Shown: positions 24,390 to 34,144, counted from the stretch's first letter. The stretch is DNA of 64,000 nucleotides from Paratractidigestivibacter sp963605405 (GCA_963605405.1 CAVCUP010000003.1:1-64000); one strand, 5' to 3'. Notes: a model not told the origin generated them from the sequence alone. Program-made: numbers and translations.

Positions 24390-27332
24390 ATGCGCCGTAG
24401 GCACCCCGCCCTCTCGCGCTCGGGCTCCGCTTCCGCCTCCCAGGTCTTCGAGGAGGGCCGCGGCTTCCAGCGTCGCCACACGGAGGTCTTCCTGCTCATC
24501 CTCGCGGCGATCCCCGTGCTTCTCCTCTACTCGATGTTCGTGGTCAACTCCGGCGGCCAGCTTGGCCTCGAGACCCTCGGCGTGCCGCTGGGCCTCTTCG
24601 CCGCCTTCGCATGCGCGCACCTCGCCGTCCGCAGGCTCGCGCCCGCGGCCGACCCCGCTATCCTCCCCATCGTCTTCCTGCTTTCCGGCGTGGGTATCAC
24701 CTACCTCACGAGGCTCAAGCCCGAGCTCGCGCCCTCGCAGGTCGTCTGGCTCTTCGTCTCAGTGGCGGCCATGGTCGCCGTCCTGGCGTTCGCGCGCGAC
24801 TTCGAGAGAATTGCCCAGTACAAGTACACCCTCGGCATCGCCGGCGTGGCGCTGCTGCTTCTCCCCGCCGTGGCCGGCCGCGAGATCTCCGGCTCCAAGC
24901 TCTGGGTCTACATCGGCGGCTTCGGTTTCCAGCCCGGCGAGTTCGCGAAGATTCTTATCGTCCTCTTCCTGGCCTTCTACCTGGCTTCTAACCGAGAGGC
25001 GCTCTCCATCTCCATGCACAGGATCGGCCCCTTCTCCGTGCCGCGCCTGCGCATGCTGCTGCCGCTCTTCGTGATGTGGGGCATCAGCCTGCTGCTCGTC
25101 GTCTTTGAGCGCGACCTCGGCAGCGCGCTCCTCTTCTTCGTCTTCTTCGTGATCATGCTCTACGTGGCCACGGGCCGCGTGAGCTACGTGGTCGTGAGCT
25201 TCCTGCTCCTCGCCGTGGGCGGCGTCATCTGCTATTCCGCCTTCAGCCACGTCCGCAACCGCGTGAACATCTGGATCGACCCCTGGTCGGTGGCCCAGGA
25301 AGGCGGTTACCAGATCGTCCAGGCGCTCTACTCGCTCGCCGACGGCGGCCTGGTGGGCACGGGCATCGGCAAGGGCCAGCCCACGCTCATCCCTGTCGTG
25401 GAGTCCGACTTCATCTTTGCGGCCATCGGCGAGGAGAGCGGCCTTCTCGGCGCCTCCGCCATCCTCATCTGCTACCTGCTCTTCTGCGTCCGCGGGCTCG
25501 CCACGGCGGCGCGCGCCAAGTCCGACTCCGCGGCCTTCGCCGCCGTCGGCCTCACGAGCGCGATCAGCTTCCAGGCCTTCCTCATCGTGGGCGGCGTGAC
25601 CAAGCTCCTGCCCCTCACGGGCGTGACCCTCCCCTTTATGAGCCAGGGCGGCACCTCGCTTCTGGCGAGCTTCATCGTGGTCGGCCTTCTCCTGCGCGCC
25701 GGCGACGACGCCACAGGCCGCTCCGTCGCGCTCCAGCCCAGCGCCGACAGCGCCGGGGTCACGCTGCCCGGCGAGGACCTCGCGGGCGAGCTCGCCGCCC
25801 GCGCCCCCCAGGCCGCCGGCAACGTCGTGCGCGGCAGCCACGCCCGCGGCGTCTTCAAGGTGCAGTCCGCCGAGTCCGGCGTCCTCGGGCGCGTGGCGCT
25901 CGGCAAGCGCCTGACCTCGCTCATCGCCGTCTTCGCCGTGCTCTTCGCCGCCCTTGTGGCGAACCTCACCTACGTGCAGCAAATCGACGCGGGCCGTGTC
26001 CAGGCCCTGCCCACCAATAACCACACCATCGCGAAGAGCGCCTACGTGCAGCGCGGCGCCATCGTGACCTCCGACGGCGTGACCTTGGCCGAGTCTATCC
26101 AGCAGGCCGACGGCACCTACCTGCGCAGCTATCCGCTCGGCGAGCTCGCCTCCCACACCGTCGGATACATCGACACGCGCTTCGGCACCACCGGCGTCGA
26201 GTCCACGATGAACGAGACCCTCACCGGCCACGCGGACTACTCCAACTGGAGAAGCGCGCTCTACTCGCTCGCGGGCGTCCAGGTCACCGGCTCCACCGTG
26301 AGCCTCACGCTGAACTCCCAGATCCAGAAGGCCGCCGAGGCGGCGCTCGAGGGCTACACCGGCTCCATCGTGATCCTGAACCCCAAGACCGGCGCGGTGC
26401 TCGCCAAGGCGTCGACCCCCTCATACTCCAACGACAAGCTCGGCGAGGTGGTGTCCGGCGGCGGCTCCGAGATGCTCGACCGCTCCACGCAGGCCCTCTA
26501 CTCCCCCGGCTCGACCTTTAAGGTCGTGACCCTCTCGGCCGCGATCGACTCCGGCCAGGCGACGCTCGACGACGAGGTCGAGGCCCCCTCGAGCATCGAG
26601 GTCGGCAACGCCGAGGTCACCAACTACCACGGCAACGACTACGGCACGCTCACGCTCAGCGAGGCCCTCGCGGTCTCGTCCAACACCGCGTTCGCGCAGG
26701 TCGGAGATAAACTCGGCGCGAGCAGGCTCGTGTCCTACGCCAACGCCTACGGCCTCGGCACGGAGCTCGGCCTGGATTTCTCCTGCCGCAGCTCCCTCAT
26801 GCCCGATCCCTCCGAGATGACCGAGTGGGAGACGGCCTGGGCCGCCTGCGGCCAGCCCGTGGGCGAGCACGCGAGCCCGGCCGGCCCGCAGGTCACCGTG
26901 ATGCAGAACGCCGTGATCGCGGCGGCCATCGCCAACGGCGGCGTGGCCATGAACCCCTACGTCATCGACCACGTGCTCTCCCCCGAGGGCACCGTCACCA
27001 CCACCACCCAGCCCCGTTCCCTCGGGCAAGCCGTGAGCGCCGAGGCCGCCGCGAGCACCAAGGAGGCCATGCTGGCCTGCGTCGAAGAGGGCTCCGGCAT
27101 GAGCGCCCAGGTCTCCGGAACGCGCGTGGCCGGCAAGACCGGCACGGCCGAGGTCAGCGGCGGCAACTCGAACTCGCTCTTCATCGGGTTCGCCCCCTTC
27201 GATAACCCGACGCTCGCCATCTCGGTGTGCATCGAGAGCAACGGATCGGACGTCGAGGGTCTCGCCGCCTCAATAGCGGGGCAGGTCATGGCCGCGACGC
27301 TCAGCATCCAGGCATCGGGGGCGGGTAACTAA
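24390..27332 (+). CDS. Single-chain SEDS glycosyltransferase (RodA/FtsW) fused to a class B penicillin-binding protein
   Basis: 980 residues. Residues about 25-450 are a SEDS polymerase with about ten membrane helices (FERDLGSALLFFVFF, QGGTSLLASF). After a linker, a second anchor at about 505-530 leads into a PBP2-type transpeptidase: SxxK at Ser708 (SPGSTFK), SxN at 763-765 (SSN) and KTG at Lys916 (GKTGTAEV). It makes and cross-links peptidoglycan strands. In mycobacteria the equivalents rodA and pbpA are separate adjacent genes in the same cluster. Whether it serves elongation or division cannot be told. It starts 2 bases after the phosphatase stop. Confidence 0.95.
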   Translation: MRRRHPALSRSGSASASQVFEEGRGFQRRHTEVFLLILAAIPVLLLYSMFVVNSGGQLGLETLGVPLGLFAAFACAHLAVRRLAPAADPAILPIVFLLSGVGITYLTRLKPELAPSQVVWLFVSVAAMVAVLAFARDFERIAQYKYTLGIAGVALLLLPAVAGREISGSKLWVYIGGFGFQPGEFAKILIVLFLAFYLASNREALSISMHRIGPFSVPRLRMLLPLFVMWGISLLLVVFERDLGSALLFFVFFVIMLYVATGRVSYVVVSFLLLAVGGVICYSAFSHVRNRVNIWIDPWSVAQEGGYQIVQALYSLADGGLVGTGIGKGQPTLIPVVESDFIFAAIGEESGLLGASAILICYLLFCVRGLATAARAKSDSAAFAAVGLTSAISFQAFLIVGGVTKLLPLTGVTLPFMSQGGTSLLASFIVVGLLLRAGDDATGRSVALQPSADSAGVTLPGEDLAGELAARAPQAAGNVVRGSHARGVFKVQSAESGVLGRVALGKRLTSLIAVFAVLFAALVANLTYVQQIDAGRVQALPTNNHTIAKSAYVQRGAIVTSDGVTLAESIQQADGTYLRSYPLGELASHTVGYIDTRFGTTGVESTMNETLTGHADYSNWRSALYSLAGVQVTGSTVSLTLNSQIQKAAEAALEGYTGSIVILNPKTGAVLAKASTPSYSNDKLGEVVSGGGSEMLDRSTQALYSPGSTFKVVTLSAAIDSGQATLDDEVEAPSSIEVGNAEVTNYHGNDYGTLTLSEALAVSSNTAFAQVGDKLGASRLVSYANAYGLGTELGLDFSCRSSLMPDPSEMTEWETAWAACGQPVGEHASPAGPQVTVMQNAVIAAAIANGGVAMNPYVIDHVLSPEGTVTTTTQPRSLGQAVSAEAAASTKEAMLACVEEGSGMSAQVSGTRVAGKTGTAEVSGGNSNSLFIGFAPFDNPTLAISVCIESNGSDVEGLAASIAGQVMAATLSIQASGAGN

Positions 27333-27445
27333 TGGGCACAACGAGACGCACACATCGACGCCAGCAACGAACCACTAAACGAACCGCGAACACGTCAACC
27401 CACACGAATTCGCACGGCGAGGGCCGCGAGCGGGATAGGAGATAA
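27332..27445 (+). CDS. Possible 37-residue basic peptide coupled to the SEDS-PBP gene
   Basis: An ATG overlaps the stop of the SEDS-PBP gene (TAATG), as at other junctions of this operon, and the frame closes one base before the PASTA-kinase start. The peptide has 10 Arg and 9 Thr in 37 residues and no hydrophobic stretch. GGGGGCGGG lies upstream. It fills the whole gap and contains the kinase ribosome site, so it could serve mainly to bring ribosomes to the kinase. It may also be chance. Confidence 0.3.
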   Translation: MGTTRRTHRRQQRTTKRTANTSTHTNSHGEGRERDRR

Positions 27446-27446
27446 G

Positions 27447-29525
27447 ATGCCAGGTAAGATTCTCGGCGGACGTTATCAAGTCCAGGACAGGATCGGCACG
27501 GGCGGCATGGCCACCGTGTTCCGCGGCCGCGACGAGGTGCTTGGCCGCACCGTCGCGATCAAGACCATGCTGCCGCAGTACGCGGCCGACCCCTCCTTCG
27601 CCGCGCGCTTCAAGCAAGAGGCCCAGGCCGCCGCGGCACTGCAGAGTCCCTATATCGTGAGCGTCTACGACTGGGGAAAGGACGGCGACACCTACTTCAT
27701 CGTCATGGAGTACCTGCGCGGCACCGACCTCAAGAGCGGCATCCGCAAGCACGGCGCGCTCGACTGCAAGAAGGTCGCCCAGATCGGAAGCCAGATCGCC
27801 CAGGCGCTCTCCGTCGCCCACAAGCACGATATCATCCACCGCGACATCAAGCCGCAGAACATCATGGTGCAGCCCGACGGCAACATCAAGGTGATGGACT
27901 TCGGCATCGCGCGGGCGAAGAACAGCCACCTCACGCAGGACAACTCCGTCCTCGGCACCGCCCACTACGTCTCCCCCGAGCAGACGCAGGGCAAGGAGCT
28001 CGGCCCCACGACCGACATCTACTCCCTCGGCATCGTGATGTACGAGTCCGCCACGGGCCAGGTGCCTTTCCAGGGCGATGACGCGATCTCCGTCGCGCTC
28101 AAGCAGGTGAGCGAGCAGCCCAAGCCGCCCTCGCAGCTCAACCCCAACGTCGACCCCTCGCTCGAGGCCATCATCCTCAAGTGCATGCAGAAGGATCCCG
28201 CCGCCCGCTTCCAGACCGCCGACGAGCTCAACCGGGCGCTGCGCGACTACCTCGCTGGGCGTCTCTCGGCCGTGGCCGGCGCCACCGCCACGAACGTCAT
28301 GGGCGCCGCGGTTACGAACAAGCTCGAGGCCGGCCAGGGCGTAACCGCCGCCGTGCCCCGCATCCAGCGCGAGAACCGCTATCGCCAGCAGACGGCTACC
28401 GAGGAAGCCGCCGAGCAAGAGGCCGAGCGCGAGAAGAAACGCAAGCGCCGCAAGACACTCGCCGTCGTCGGCGCGATCATCGCGTTTATCGCCGCCGCCG
28501 GCATAGCGTACGCGCTGCTCGGCTCCGGAACCAAGACCTACAGCGTGCCGAACCTCTCGGGCCTCACCAAGGACGAGGCCATCGCCGCCATCGAGAAGAA
28601 CGGCCACTTCACGCAGGGCAAGATCACCGAGCAGTACGACGAGAACGTGGCGGAGGGCTACGTCGTCGACCAGACCCCCAACCAGGGCAAGGACGCCGCC
28701 GAAGGGACCCAGATATCCTTCACCGTTTCCAAGGGCCCGACCCCCGCCGCGACCGTATCCGTCCCCGACCTCACGAACATGACCGTTGAGGAGGCCGAGG
28801 CGGCGCTCGCCAAGGTCAACCTCAAGGGCAAGGCCGGCAACGCAGAGTCGAGCGACAGCATCGAGGCCGGCAGGATCTGCCGCCAGAGCGTGGCCGCCAA
28901 CTCGTCCGCCAAGGCCGGGGACACCATCACCTACTACCCCTCCAGCGGCCCCGACAAGATCGAGGTACCCGACGTGACGGGCAGCTCCGAGTCCAGCGCG
29001 CGCCAGACCCTCAAGGACTCCGGCTTCACCAACGTGAGCGTAACCTACGAGAACTCCGACTCCGTTACGAGCGGCCTCGTCATCAGGACGAGCCCCTCCG
29101 CAGGTTCCAGCGCCGCCGCCACCGACAGCATCACCGTGACCGTGAGCCTCGGGCCGGCGGATACCCGCATCGAGGTCCCCTACGTGGTCGGCGAGACCTA
29201 CAGCGAAGCCAAGCGCGAACTCGAGAACGCCGGCTTCTACGTATCGCTCTCCAGCGGCTCGAGCGCGACCGGCACCGTGACCTACCAGTCCATCACCTCT
29301 AAGGCCGAGAAGGGCACGACGATCACATTGACGACGAGGACGCAGAGCTCGAGCAGCGACTCCGACGACTCGGGCAGCGGATCGGACTCCTCCAGCGGCG
29401 GGAGCGGATCGGGCGGCAGCAGCTCGGACTCCTCCAGCGGCGGGAGCGGATCTAGCGGCACCGGTTCCGGCACCACCGGCACCGGCACTACCGGAACCGG
29501 CACGGCAACGGCCACTTCCCACTAG
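27447..29525 (+). CDS. pknB: PASTA-domain Ser/Thr protein kinase (PknB type)
   Basis: 692 residues. Kinase domain about 8-275: GTGGMATV, Lys39, HRDIKPQN with Asp133, DFG, SPEQ. A basic juxtamembrane stretch and one membrane helix (about 339-361) follow, then four PASTA repeats (about 365-635; each begins with a VPNL/VPDL-like motif) that sense muropeptides or lipid II. The last 55 residues are Ser/Gly/Asp/Thr repeats, probably a wall-spanning spacer. It is an RD kinase, unlike the first kinase of the cluster. GGAG lies before the ATG. Confidence 0.96.
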   Translation: MPGKILGGRYQVQDRIGTGGMATVFRGRDEVLGRTVAIKTMLPQYAADPSFAARFKQEAQAAAALQSPYIVSVYDWGKDGDTYFIVMEYLRGTDLKSGIRKHGALDCKKVAQIGSQIAQALSVAHKHDIIHRDIKPQNIMVQPDGNIKVMDFGIARAKNSHLTQDNSVLGTAHYVSPEQTQGKELGPTTDIYSLGIVMYESATGQVPFQGDDAISVALKQVSEQPKPPSQLNPNVDPSLEAIILKCMQKDPAARFQTADELNRALRDYLAGRLSAVAGATATNVMGAAVTNKLEAGQGVTAAVPRIQRENRYRQQTATEEAAEQEAEREKKRKRRKTLAVVGAIIAFIAAAGIAYALLGSGTKTYSVPNLSGLTKDEAIAAIEKNGHFTQGKITEQYDENVAEGYVVDQTPNQGKDAAEGTQISFTVSKGPTPAATVSVPDLTNMTVEEAEAALAKVNLKGKAGNAESSDSIEAGRICRQSVAANSSAKAGDTITYYPSSGPDKIEVPDVTGSSESSARQTLKDSGFTNVSVTYENSDSVTSGLVIRTSPSAGSSAAATDSITVTVSLGPADTRIEVPYVVGETYSEAKRELENAGFYVSLSSGSSATGTVTYQSITSKAEKGTTITLTTRTQSSSSDSDDSGSGSDSSSGGSGSGGSSSDSSSGGSGSSGTGSGTTGTGTTGTGTATATSH

Positions 29526-29573
29526 CGAGTCCGTCGCATAAGGTCCCGGCGCGAGATAAAACCAGCTTTACTT

Positions 29574-29611
29574 GCCCCCTTCGGCGAAAAGCCGCAAGGG
29601 GGCTTTTCTTT
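29574..29611 (+). terminator. Terminator of the kinase/FHA operon
   Basis: GCCCCCTT..GGC / GCC..AAGGGGGC stem with a GAAAA loop, followed by TTTTCTTT. It closes the operon beginning at 19589. Confidence 0.92.
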
Positions 29612-29671
29612 GCCGCCTATACTTGTTCGAAGTAAATAAACCGCAGCTCAGCTAGGCGAGAGGACTTCTCT

Positions 29672-30868
29672 ATGAAGATAGGCCACCCCTTTAAGCGAAC
29701 GCCGAGACCAAAGAGCTCCAAACTCTACGACGACTATATGAGCGGCGAGAGGGACACGCCCGCAGACGAGCCCGGCTACGGCGCGTTCGGGTCGCTCGCC
29801 GGGTTCGTCGTTTGCATCTCGGCCGCCGGCGTGTTCCTCATCTCGAAGGGCCATAGTGTCGTCGGCGCAGGCCTCGTCGTGTTCGGCGTGGTGCCCGCCG
29901 CGCTCATCGCCGCCCAGGGAATAGCGCTCGGAAAGCAGCTCTACGCAGGGACGGTCGCGCTTCTCCCCGTGGTGGCAGAAAGCGTGCTCGGCGAGGACGC
30001 GGATATCCGCTGGGCCCAGGCGAACAAAGCGCTGAGCCGGGCCGAGCTCGAGGCTGCCGGCAAGTCCCGGGCCCGCGAGCTCGAATCCGTGGAGTCCTGG
30101 CTGGAAGAGGTCCGTCCTCGAATCGGTGTGGTCGACCTCGAGGGCGACGGCCATGCGCGCCTCGTCGCCCATACCCTGCCGTCCGAGGGATCCCGCAACT
30201 GGCTCGTTTACGCTCCCGGCCTCGGCGGGACATGGAAGAGCGGGCTCGCTGCGGGCCGCAGGTTCGCTCTCGCCGGGTATAACCTCATGCTCGTAGACCC
30301 GCGCGCCCAGGGCGAGAGCGGCGGCTCCGTTATCGGTGCCGGACACCTGGACCGTCGCGACCTCGTGGCCTGGTGCTCGTTTATCGCCGCACAGGACCCG
30401 GAGGCACGGATCGTGCTCATGGGCGCCTCCATGGGCGGCGCGGCCGTTCTCGAGGCGTCCGGAGAGACCGGCCTCCCCTCCCAGGTCGTCGCCGTGGTCG
30501 CCGACTCGGCATACGCGGACGCCTGGAACGAGGCCATACACGTGATGGGAACCATGGGAGCCAACGGCAAGGCCATGCCCGCTCACCCGGTCCTGGACTT
30601 CGCGCGGCTGAGCTTCCGCAGCCAACGGGGGGCCTATGACCTCGCCGACGCAAGCGCGGTCAAGGCCGTCGAGAACGCGCAGGTCCCCGTGCTTCTTCTC
30701 CATGGCGACGACGACTCGGACGTCCCCGTCTACAACGCGGCCCGCATCGCCAAGGCGGCAAGAAGCGAATGCACGGTCAAGACCTTCCCCGGGGCCGGCC
30801 ACTGCTGCGCAAGCCTCGCCGAGCCGGGTGCCTACTACGACGCCGTATTCGAGTTCCTGGGCAGGTAG
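29672..30868 (+). CDS. Membrane-anchored alpha/beta hydrolase
   Basis: 398 residues. Two hydrophobic segments near 40-90, then an alpha/beta hydrolase domain from about 165. The nucleophile elbow is GASMGG with Ser253, the acid is probably in LHGDDDSDVP, and the His is in GAGHCCA. The DPRAQGES motif is typical of the family that includes YqkD/FrsA-like serine hydrolases. AGAGGA lies upstream of the ATG. Substrate unknown; esterase or peptidase are possible. It stands alone between two terminators. Confidence 0.85.
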   Translation: MKIGHPFKRTPRPKSSKLYDDYMSGERDTPADEPGYGAFGSLAGFVVCISAAGVFLISKGHSVVGAGLVVFGVVPAALIAAQGIALGKQLYAGTVALLPVVAESVLGEDADIRWAQANKALSRAELEAAGKSRARELESVESWLEEVRPRIGVVDLEGDGHARLVAHTLPSEGSRNWLVYAPGLGGTWKSGLAAGRRFALAGYNLMLVDPRAQGESGGSVIGAGHLDRRDLVAWCSFIAAQDPEARIVLMGASMGGAAVLEASGETGLPSQVVAVVADSAYADAWNEAIHVMGTMGANGKAMPAHPVLDFARLSFRSQRGAYDLADASAVKAVENAQVPVLLLHGDDDSDVPVYNAARIAKAARSECTVKTFPGAGHCCASLAEPGAYYDAVFEFLGR

Positions 30869-30916
30869 GACCAAGAAGCGCAGTGCCCCGCCAGGCCCCA
30901 TAAGCCCATGAACGCA

Positions 30917-30956
30917 AGAAACCCCGCGCCCAGACTCCTCCGGACGCGGGGTTTCT
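30917..30956. terminator. Bidirectional terminator between hydrolase and nagA
   Basis: A perfect 12-bp stem AGAAACCCCGCG / CGCGGGGTTTCT between convergent genes. Each arm provides T-rich sequence on its strand. Confidence 0.8.
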
Positions 30957-30979
30957 CATGTGCGCAAGGCGGGCGCGCG

Positions 30980-32137
30980 TTAATCGAGCTTCTTGCCGGC
31001 CATGTACGTGGCCTCCAGGTTGAGCCCGGAGTCGAGCACGATGAAGTCCGCCGCGCGCCCCGGCTTGATGGAGCCGCAGGCCGCGTCGATGCCTGCCGAC
31101 CGCGCCGGAACCTCCGTGGCCATGCGGAGCGCTTGCTCGGCGGTCACGATTTGCCAGTCGTAGACGTTCTTCACGACGCCCGCGAGCGTGGCGATGGAGC
31201 CCGCAAGCGAGCTGCCGTCCGCGAGGTAGCACGCGCCGTCGCGCATGACCACGGGCAGGCCGCCGCTCATGTAGTTGCCGTCGGGCATGCCTCCCGGCCC
31301 CAGGCAGTCCGTGATGAGCGCCACGTGGTCCCAGCCCTTGGCGTCCACCAACGCCTTAATGGAGGCTGGATGCACGTGGATGCCGTCGCCGATGACCTCG
31401 GCGTACGTGGACAGCGTGGTCATCGCGCAGCCTACGACGCCGGGCTGACGGTGGTGCAGGCCGCGCATGCCGTTGTACGTGTGCGTGAAGCAGGTCGCGC
31501 CGGAGTTGACCGCCGCCATCGCCTCGTCGAACGTGGCGCCCGTGTGGCCGATGCAGACCACGACGCCCTTTGCCGAGACCTGGGCGCAGTACGTGGGCGC
31601 GCCTTCGCGCTCTGCCGCGAGCGCGCTCTTGCGGATGCGACCACCGGCCGCTTCTTGCCAAGAAGCGAACGCCTCATACGAGGGCGGAATCAGGTACGCC
31701 GGGTTCTGCGCGCCCACATGCTCCTTGGTAAAGAAGGGCCCCTCCAGGTAGATACCCTGGATATGCGCGCCCGCGAAGTCTTCGGCACGCCTCTCGTCCG
31801 CCTTCGCGATGGCCGCGCAGGCGGCACGGATGTTCTCCACCGACTCGGTAAAGGTCGTGGGCAGCCAGCTCGTTGTGCCGCGACGGGCGAGCTCGCGGCT
31901 CGAGATATCGATGCCGTCCGGGTCGCAATCGGTGGTCGCGTGGTTGAAGAAGCCGTGGATGTGCGTGTCCACGAGGCCCGGGGCCACCCACTTGCCGGAG
32001 CAGTCGACGACCTCGACGCCCTCGGGCGCCTCTTGCGACCAGAACCCGAACTTTCCGTCCTCCACCGTCAGGTACCCTCCGCGCATGACCGCCGCAGGAA
32101 GAAGGAACCTTGCCGCCTTAATGGCGTATATGCTCAT
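30980..32137 (-). CDS. nagA: N-acetylhexosamine-6-phosphate deacetylase (NagA/AgaA family)
   Basis: 385 residues. Amidohydrolase removing acetate from GlcNAc-6-P or GalNAc-6-P. Visible marks: the N-terminal VDTHIHGF, GHTGATFDEA and THTYNGM metal and substrate motifs, and LITDCLGPGG near the catalytic Asp. It is the last gene of gntR-agaS-nagA, 34 bases after agaS. Because agaS and a PTS are nearby, the substrate is likely GalNAc-6-P, although NagA often takes both. The start is ATG at 32137; a GTG directly before it could also be used. Confidence 0.93.
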   Translation of the reverse strand: MSIYAIKAARFLLPAAVMRGGYLTVEDGKFGFWSQEAPEGVEVVDCSGKWVAPGLVDTHIHGFFNHATTDCDPDGIDISSRELARRGTTSWLPTTFTESVENIRAACAAIAKADERRAEDFAGAHIQGIYLEGPFFTKEHVGAQNPAYLIPPSYEAFASWQEAAGGRIRKSALAAEREGAPTYCAQVSAKGVVVCIGHTGATFDEAMAAVNSGATCFTHTYNGMRGLHHRQPGVVGCAMTTLSTYAEVIGDGIHVHPASIKALVDAKGWDHVALITDCLGPGGMPDGNYMSGGLPVVMRDGACYLADGSSLAGSIATLAGVVKNVYDWQIVTAEQALRMATEVPARSAGIDAACGSIKPGRAADFIVLDSGLNLEATYMAGKKLD

Positions 32138-32171
32138 CACTCGCCTCTATTCGTTAAACGTGGTGCCGTAG

Positions 32172-33338
32172 CTAGGCGCTGAACGGGTGGATGGTCACGC
32201 CCTTGACCACGCGGTTCACGGTCCCGGTCGGGCTCGGGGTATCCGGCGTGTTGCCCACGCGCACGGAGTTGAGCAGGGACACCGCCTGGGCGACCATCAC
32301 GAACGGGAGCGCGAGATAGCCCTCGGGGAGCGCCTCGTAGCCCTTGAAGGTAAAGGAATCGCCCTCATAGACCGCGCCGCAATCCTGCTGGACGGCGATG
32401 GTGTGCTGCGCGATGTCGTCGCCGCCGATCTCGTGAAGGATATCGAGGTCATACTGACGCGTGTACTCGTCGTTGTTAACAAAGACGAAGACGAGGGTCT
32501 TATCGTCGACGAAGGACTTCGGCCCGTGGCGGTAGCCCATCGAGGTGTCAAAGGAGGTGGCCACGAGGCCGTGCGCGAGCTCCAGGATCTTGAGCTGCGC
32601 CTCCTGAGCCAGGCCGCCGAAGGAGCCGGAGCCGAGGTAGGTCACGCGGTTGAAGTCGCCGGCCAGGAAGTCCGCGATCTCCTGCTCGCGCCCGATGACC
32701 TCCTCGCCCATCTTTGCGATCTGCTCGACCCAGGCGGCCTTCTGCTCGAGCGAGGCCTCGTCGAAGATCAACGTCGAGATGAGCGTCATGCAGCTGTAGC
32801 TGCCCGTCATCGCGAAGCCCTTGTCATTGGCACGCGGGATGAGGATGGTGTAGGCGTTCGGGTCGTCGGCGGACTCGACGGCGAGCTTGCCCTCGGGAGC
32901 GCAGGTAATGTTGAGGAACTTGACGTTCTTGACGAACTGCTTGCACACGTTGACGGCGGCAAGGGACTCGGGGCTGTTTCCGGAGCGCGCGAACGAGACC
33001 ACGAGGGTCGGGTCATCGGCGCGCAGGAAGTCGCGCGGCGCGCTCACGATGTCGGTCGTGGCGATGGGCTTGAAGTCGTAGAGGTCGGTATTGCCAGCGT
33101 GGCGCAGGTAAGGAGCGCAGGTGTCGCCCACGTAGTCGGAGGTGCCGGCGCCGGTGAACACGACGGAGAGGCGTCCCTCCCCCATGGCGCGGGCCTCGGC
33201 CAGGAACTTCTCGACGCCCTCAAGGTTCTCCTTATAAATGTTAAATGCATCGCGCCACAGCTCGGGCTGCTGGGCGATCTCGGCAGTGGTGATCTGGGCA
33301 CCCATCTCGGTGAGCTTCTCTACATCAAACTTAAACAT
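32172..33338 (-). CDS. agaS: AgaS-type sugar isomerase/deaminase (SIS domains)
   Basis: 388 residues with two SIS domains, the size of AgaS. AgaS converts galactosamine-6-phosphate to tagatose-6-phosphate and ammonia. The N-terminal TTAEIAQQPELWRDAF, FTGAGTSDYVGD and SFARSGNSPESLA, and the later GSGSFGGLAQEAQLK and GYRHGPKSF are typical. AGGAGA precedes the ATG. A GlmS-like glutaminase domain is absent. Its company with nagA, PfkB kinase, class II aldolase and PTS supports GalNAc catabolism. Confidence 0.9.
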   Translation of the reverse strand: MFKFDVEKLTEMGAQITTAEIAQQPELWRDAFNIYKENLEGVEKFLAEARAMGEGRLSVVFTGAGTSDYVGDTCAPYLRHAGNTDLYDFKPIATTDIVSAPRDFLRADDPTLVVSFARSGNSPESLAAVNVCKQFVKNVKFLNITCAPEGKLAVESADDPNAYTILIPRANDKGFAMTGSYSCMTLISTLIFDEASLEQKAAWVEQIAKMGEEVIGREQEIADFLAGDFNRVTYLGSGSFGGLAQEAQLKILELAHGLVATSFDTSMGYRHGPKSFVDDKTLVFVFVNNDEYTRQYDLDILHEIGGDDIAQHTIAVQQDCGAVYEGDSFTFKGYEALPEGYLALPFVMVAQAVSLLNSVRVGNTPDTPSPTGTVNRVVKGVTIHPFSA

Positions 33339-33412
33339 ACGTATCTCCTCCCTGCCAAGGCATGAGCCAAGGCTGAATAACGTTCGCTAGCTGCAAAGTC
33401 GCGCCCTCAACA

Positions 33413-34144
33413 TTAACTGCGAAGGTGGACGATCTTGTACTCGAACATGTCGGCCCGCGCCACGGAGCGCGTGTACTCGATCACAAGGTTCTTGCTGTTG
33501 TAGGTGGTCCTGACCAGGCGGAGCACCGGCGAGTTCTCCGCAATGCCCAGAAGCTGCGCCTCGTCGGCACGGGCGCTCCGCGCCGAGAAGGACTCCTCGG
33601 CACGCCTGACCTTGTTGTGATATCCCTGCTCGAAGATCTCGTAAAGCGGGCGGGACTCGACGTCCTCCTGCGTCAGCCCTACAAAGAGCTTCGCCGGCAC
33701 GTAGGTGCGCTCCACCATCATCGGTATGCCGTCGGCCTGGCGCAGGCGTCGCATCCGAAAGACCTTCTCGCCGAGCTTGAGGTCCATGTGGTTGCTCACG
33801 ACCTTTGACGCCTCGCGCAGCTCGAAATCGAGCACCGTGGTCTTCGGAACGCGCCCGAGGCTGCGCATCTGGTCGGTGAAGCTGTATGCCCCGGCCAAAT
33901 CCGTCGCCGCACGGCTCGCGCTGGAGACGAACGTGCCCTTACCGTGCTTGCGGGCGACAAGCCCCAGCTCCTCGAGCTCGGCCATGGCTAGGCGCACCGT
34001 CGTTCGGCTGAGCCCGTACGTCTCGGCGAGCTCGCGCTCGGACGGGAGCATGTCCCCCGGCTGCAGCTCATTCTCGATCTTTTCGCTCAGTAGGTCGACC
34101 AGCTGATCGTACAGCGGCTGCCTGCGCGCAGTAGTTGCAGCCAT
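33413..34144 (-). CDS. GntR/HutC-family transcriptional regulator
   Basis: 243 residues. N-terminal winged helix (residues about 8-75, LPSERELAETYGLSRTTVRLAM) and a C-terminal UTRA ligand domain as in NagR/AgaR2, which sense amino-sugar phosphates. The ATG giving MAATTARRQ has AGAGGGGG upstream. First gene of the gntR-agaS-nagA unit. Two TGGT-N4-ACCA palindromes, one in its own promoter and one before the PTS operon, fit the HutC-subfamily operator and suggest it represses both. Confidence 0.92.
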   Translation of the reverse strand: MAATTARRQPLYDQLVDLLSEKIENELQPGDMLPSERELAETYGLSRTTVRLAMAELEELGLVARKHGKGTFVSSASRAATDLAGAYSFTDQMRSLGRVPKTTVLDFELREASKVVSNHMDLKLGEKVFRMRRLRQADGIPMMVERTYVPAKLFVGLTQEDVESRPLYEIFEQGYHNKVRRAEESFSARSARADEAQLLGIAENSPVLRLVRTTYNSKNLVIEYTRSVARADMFEYKIVHLRS

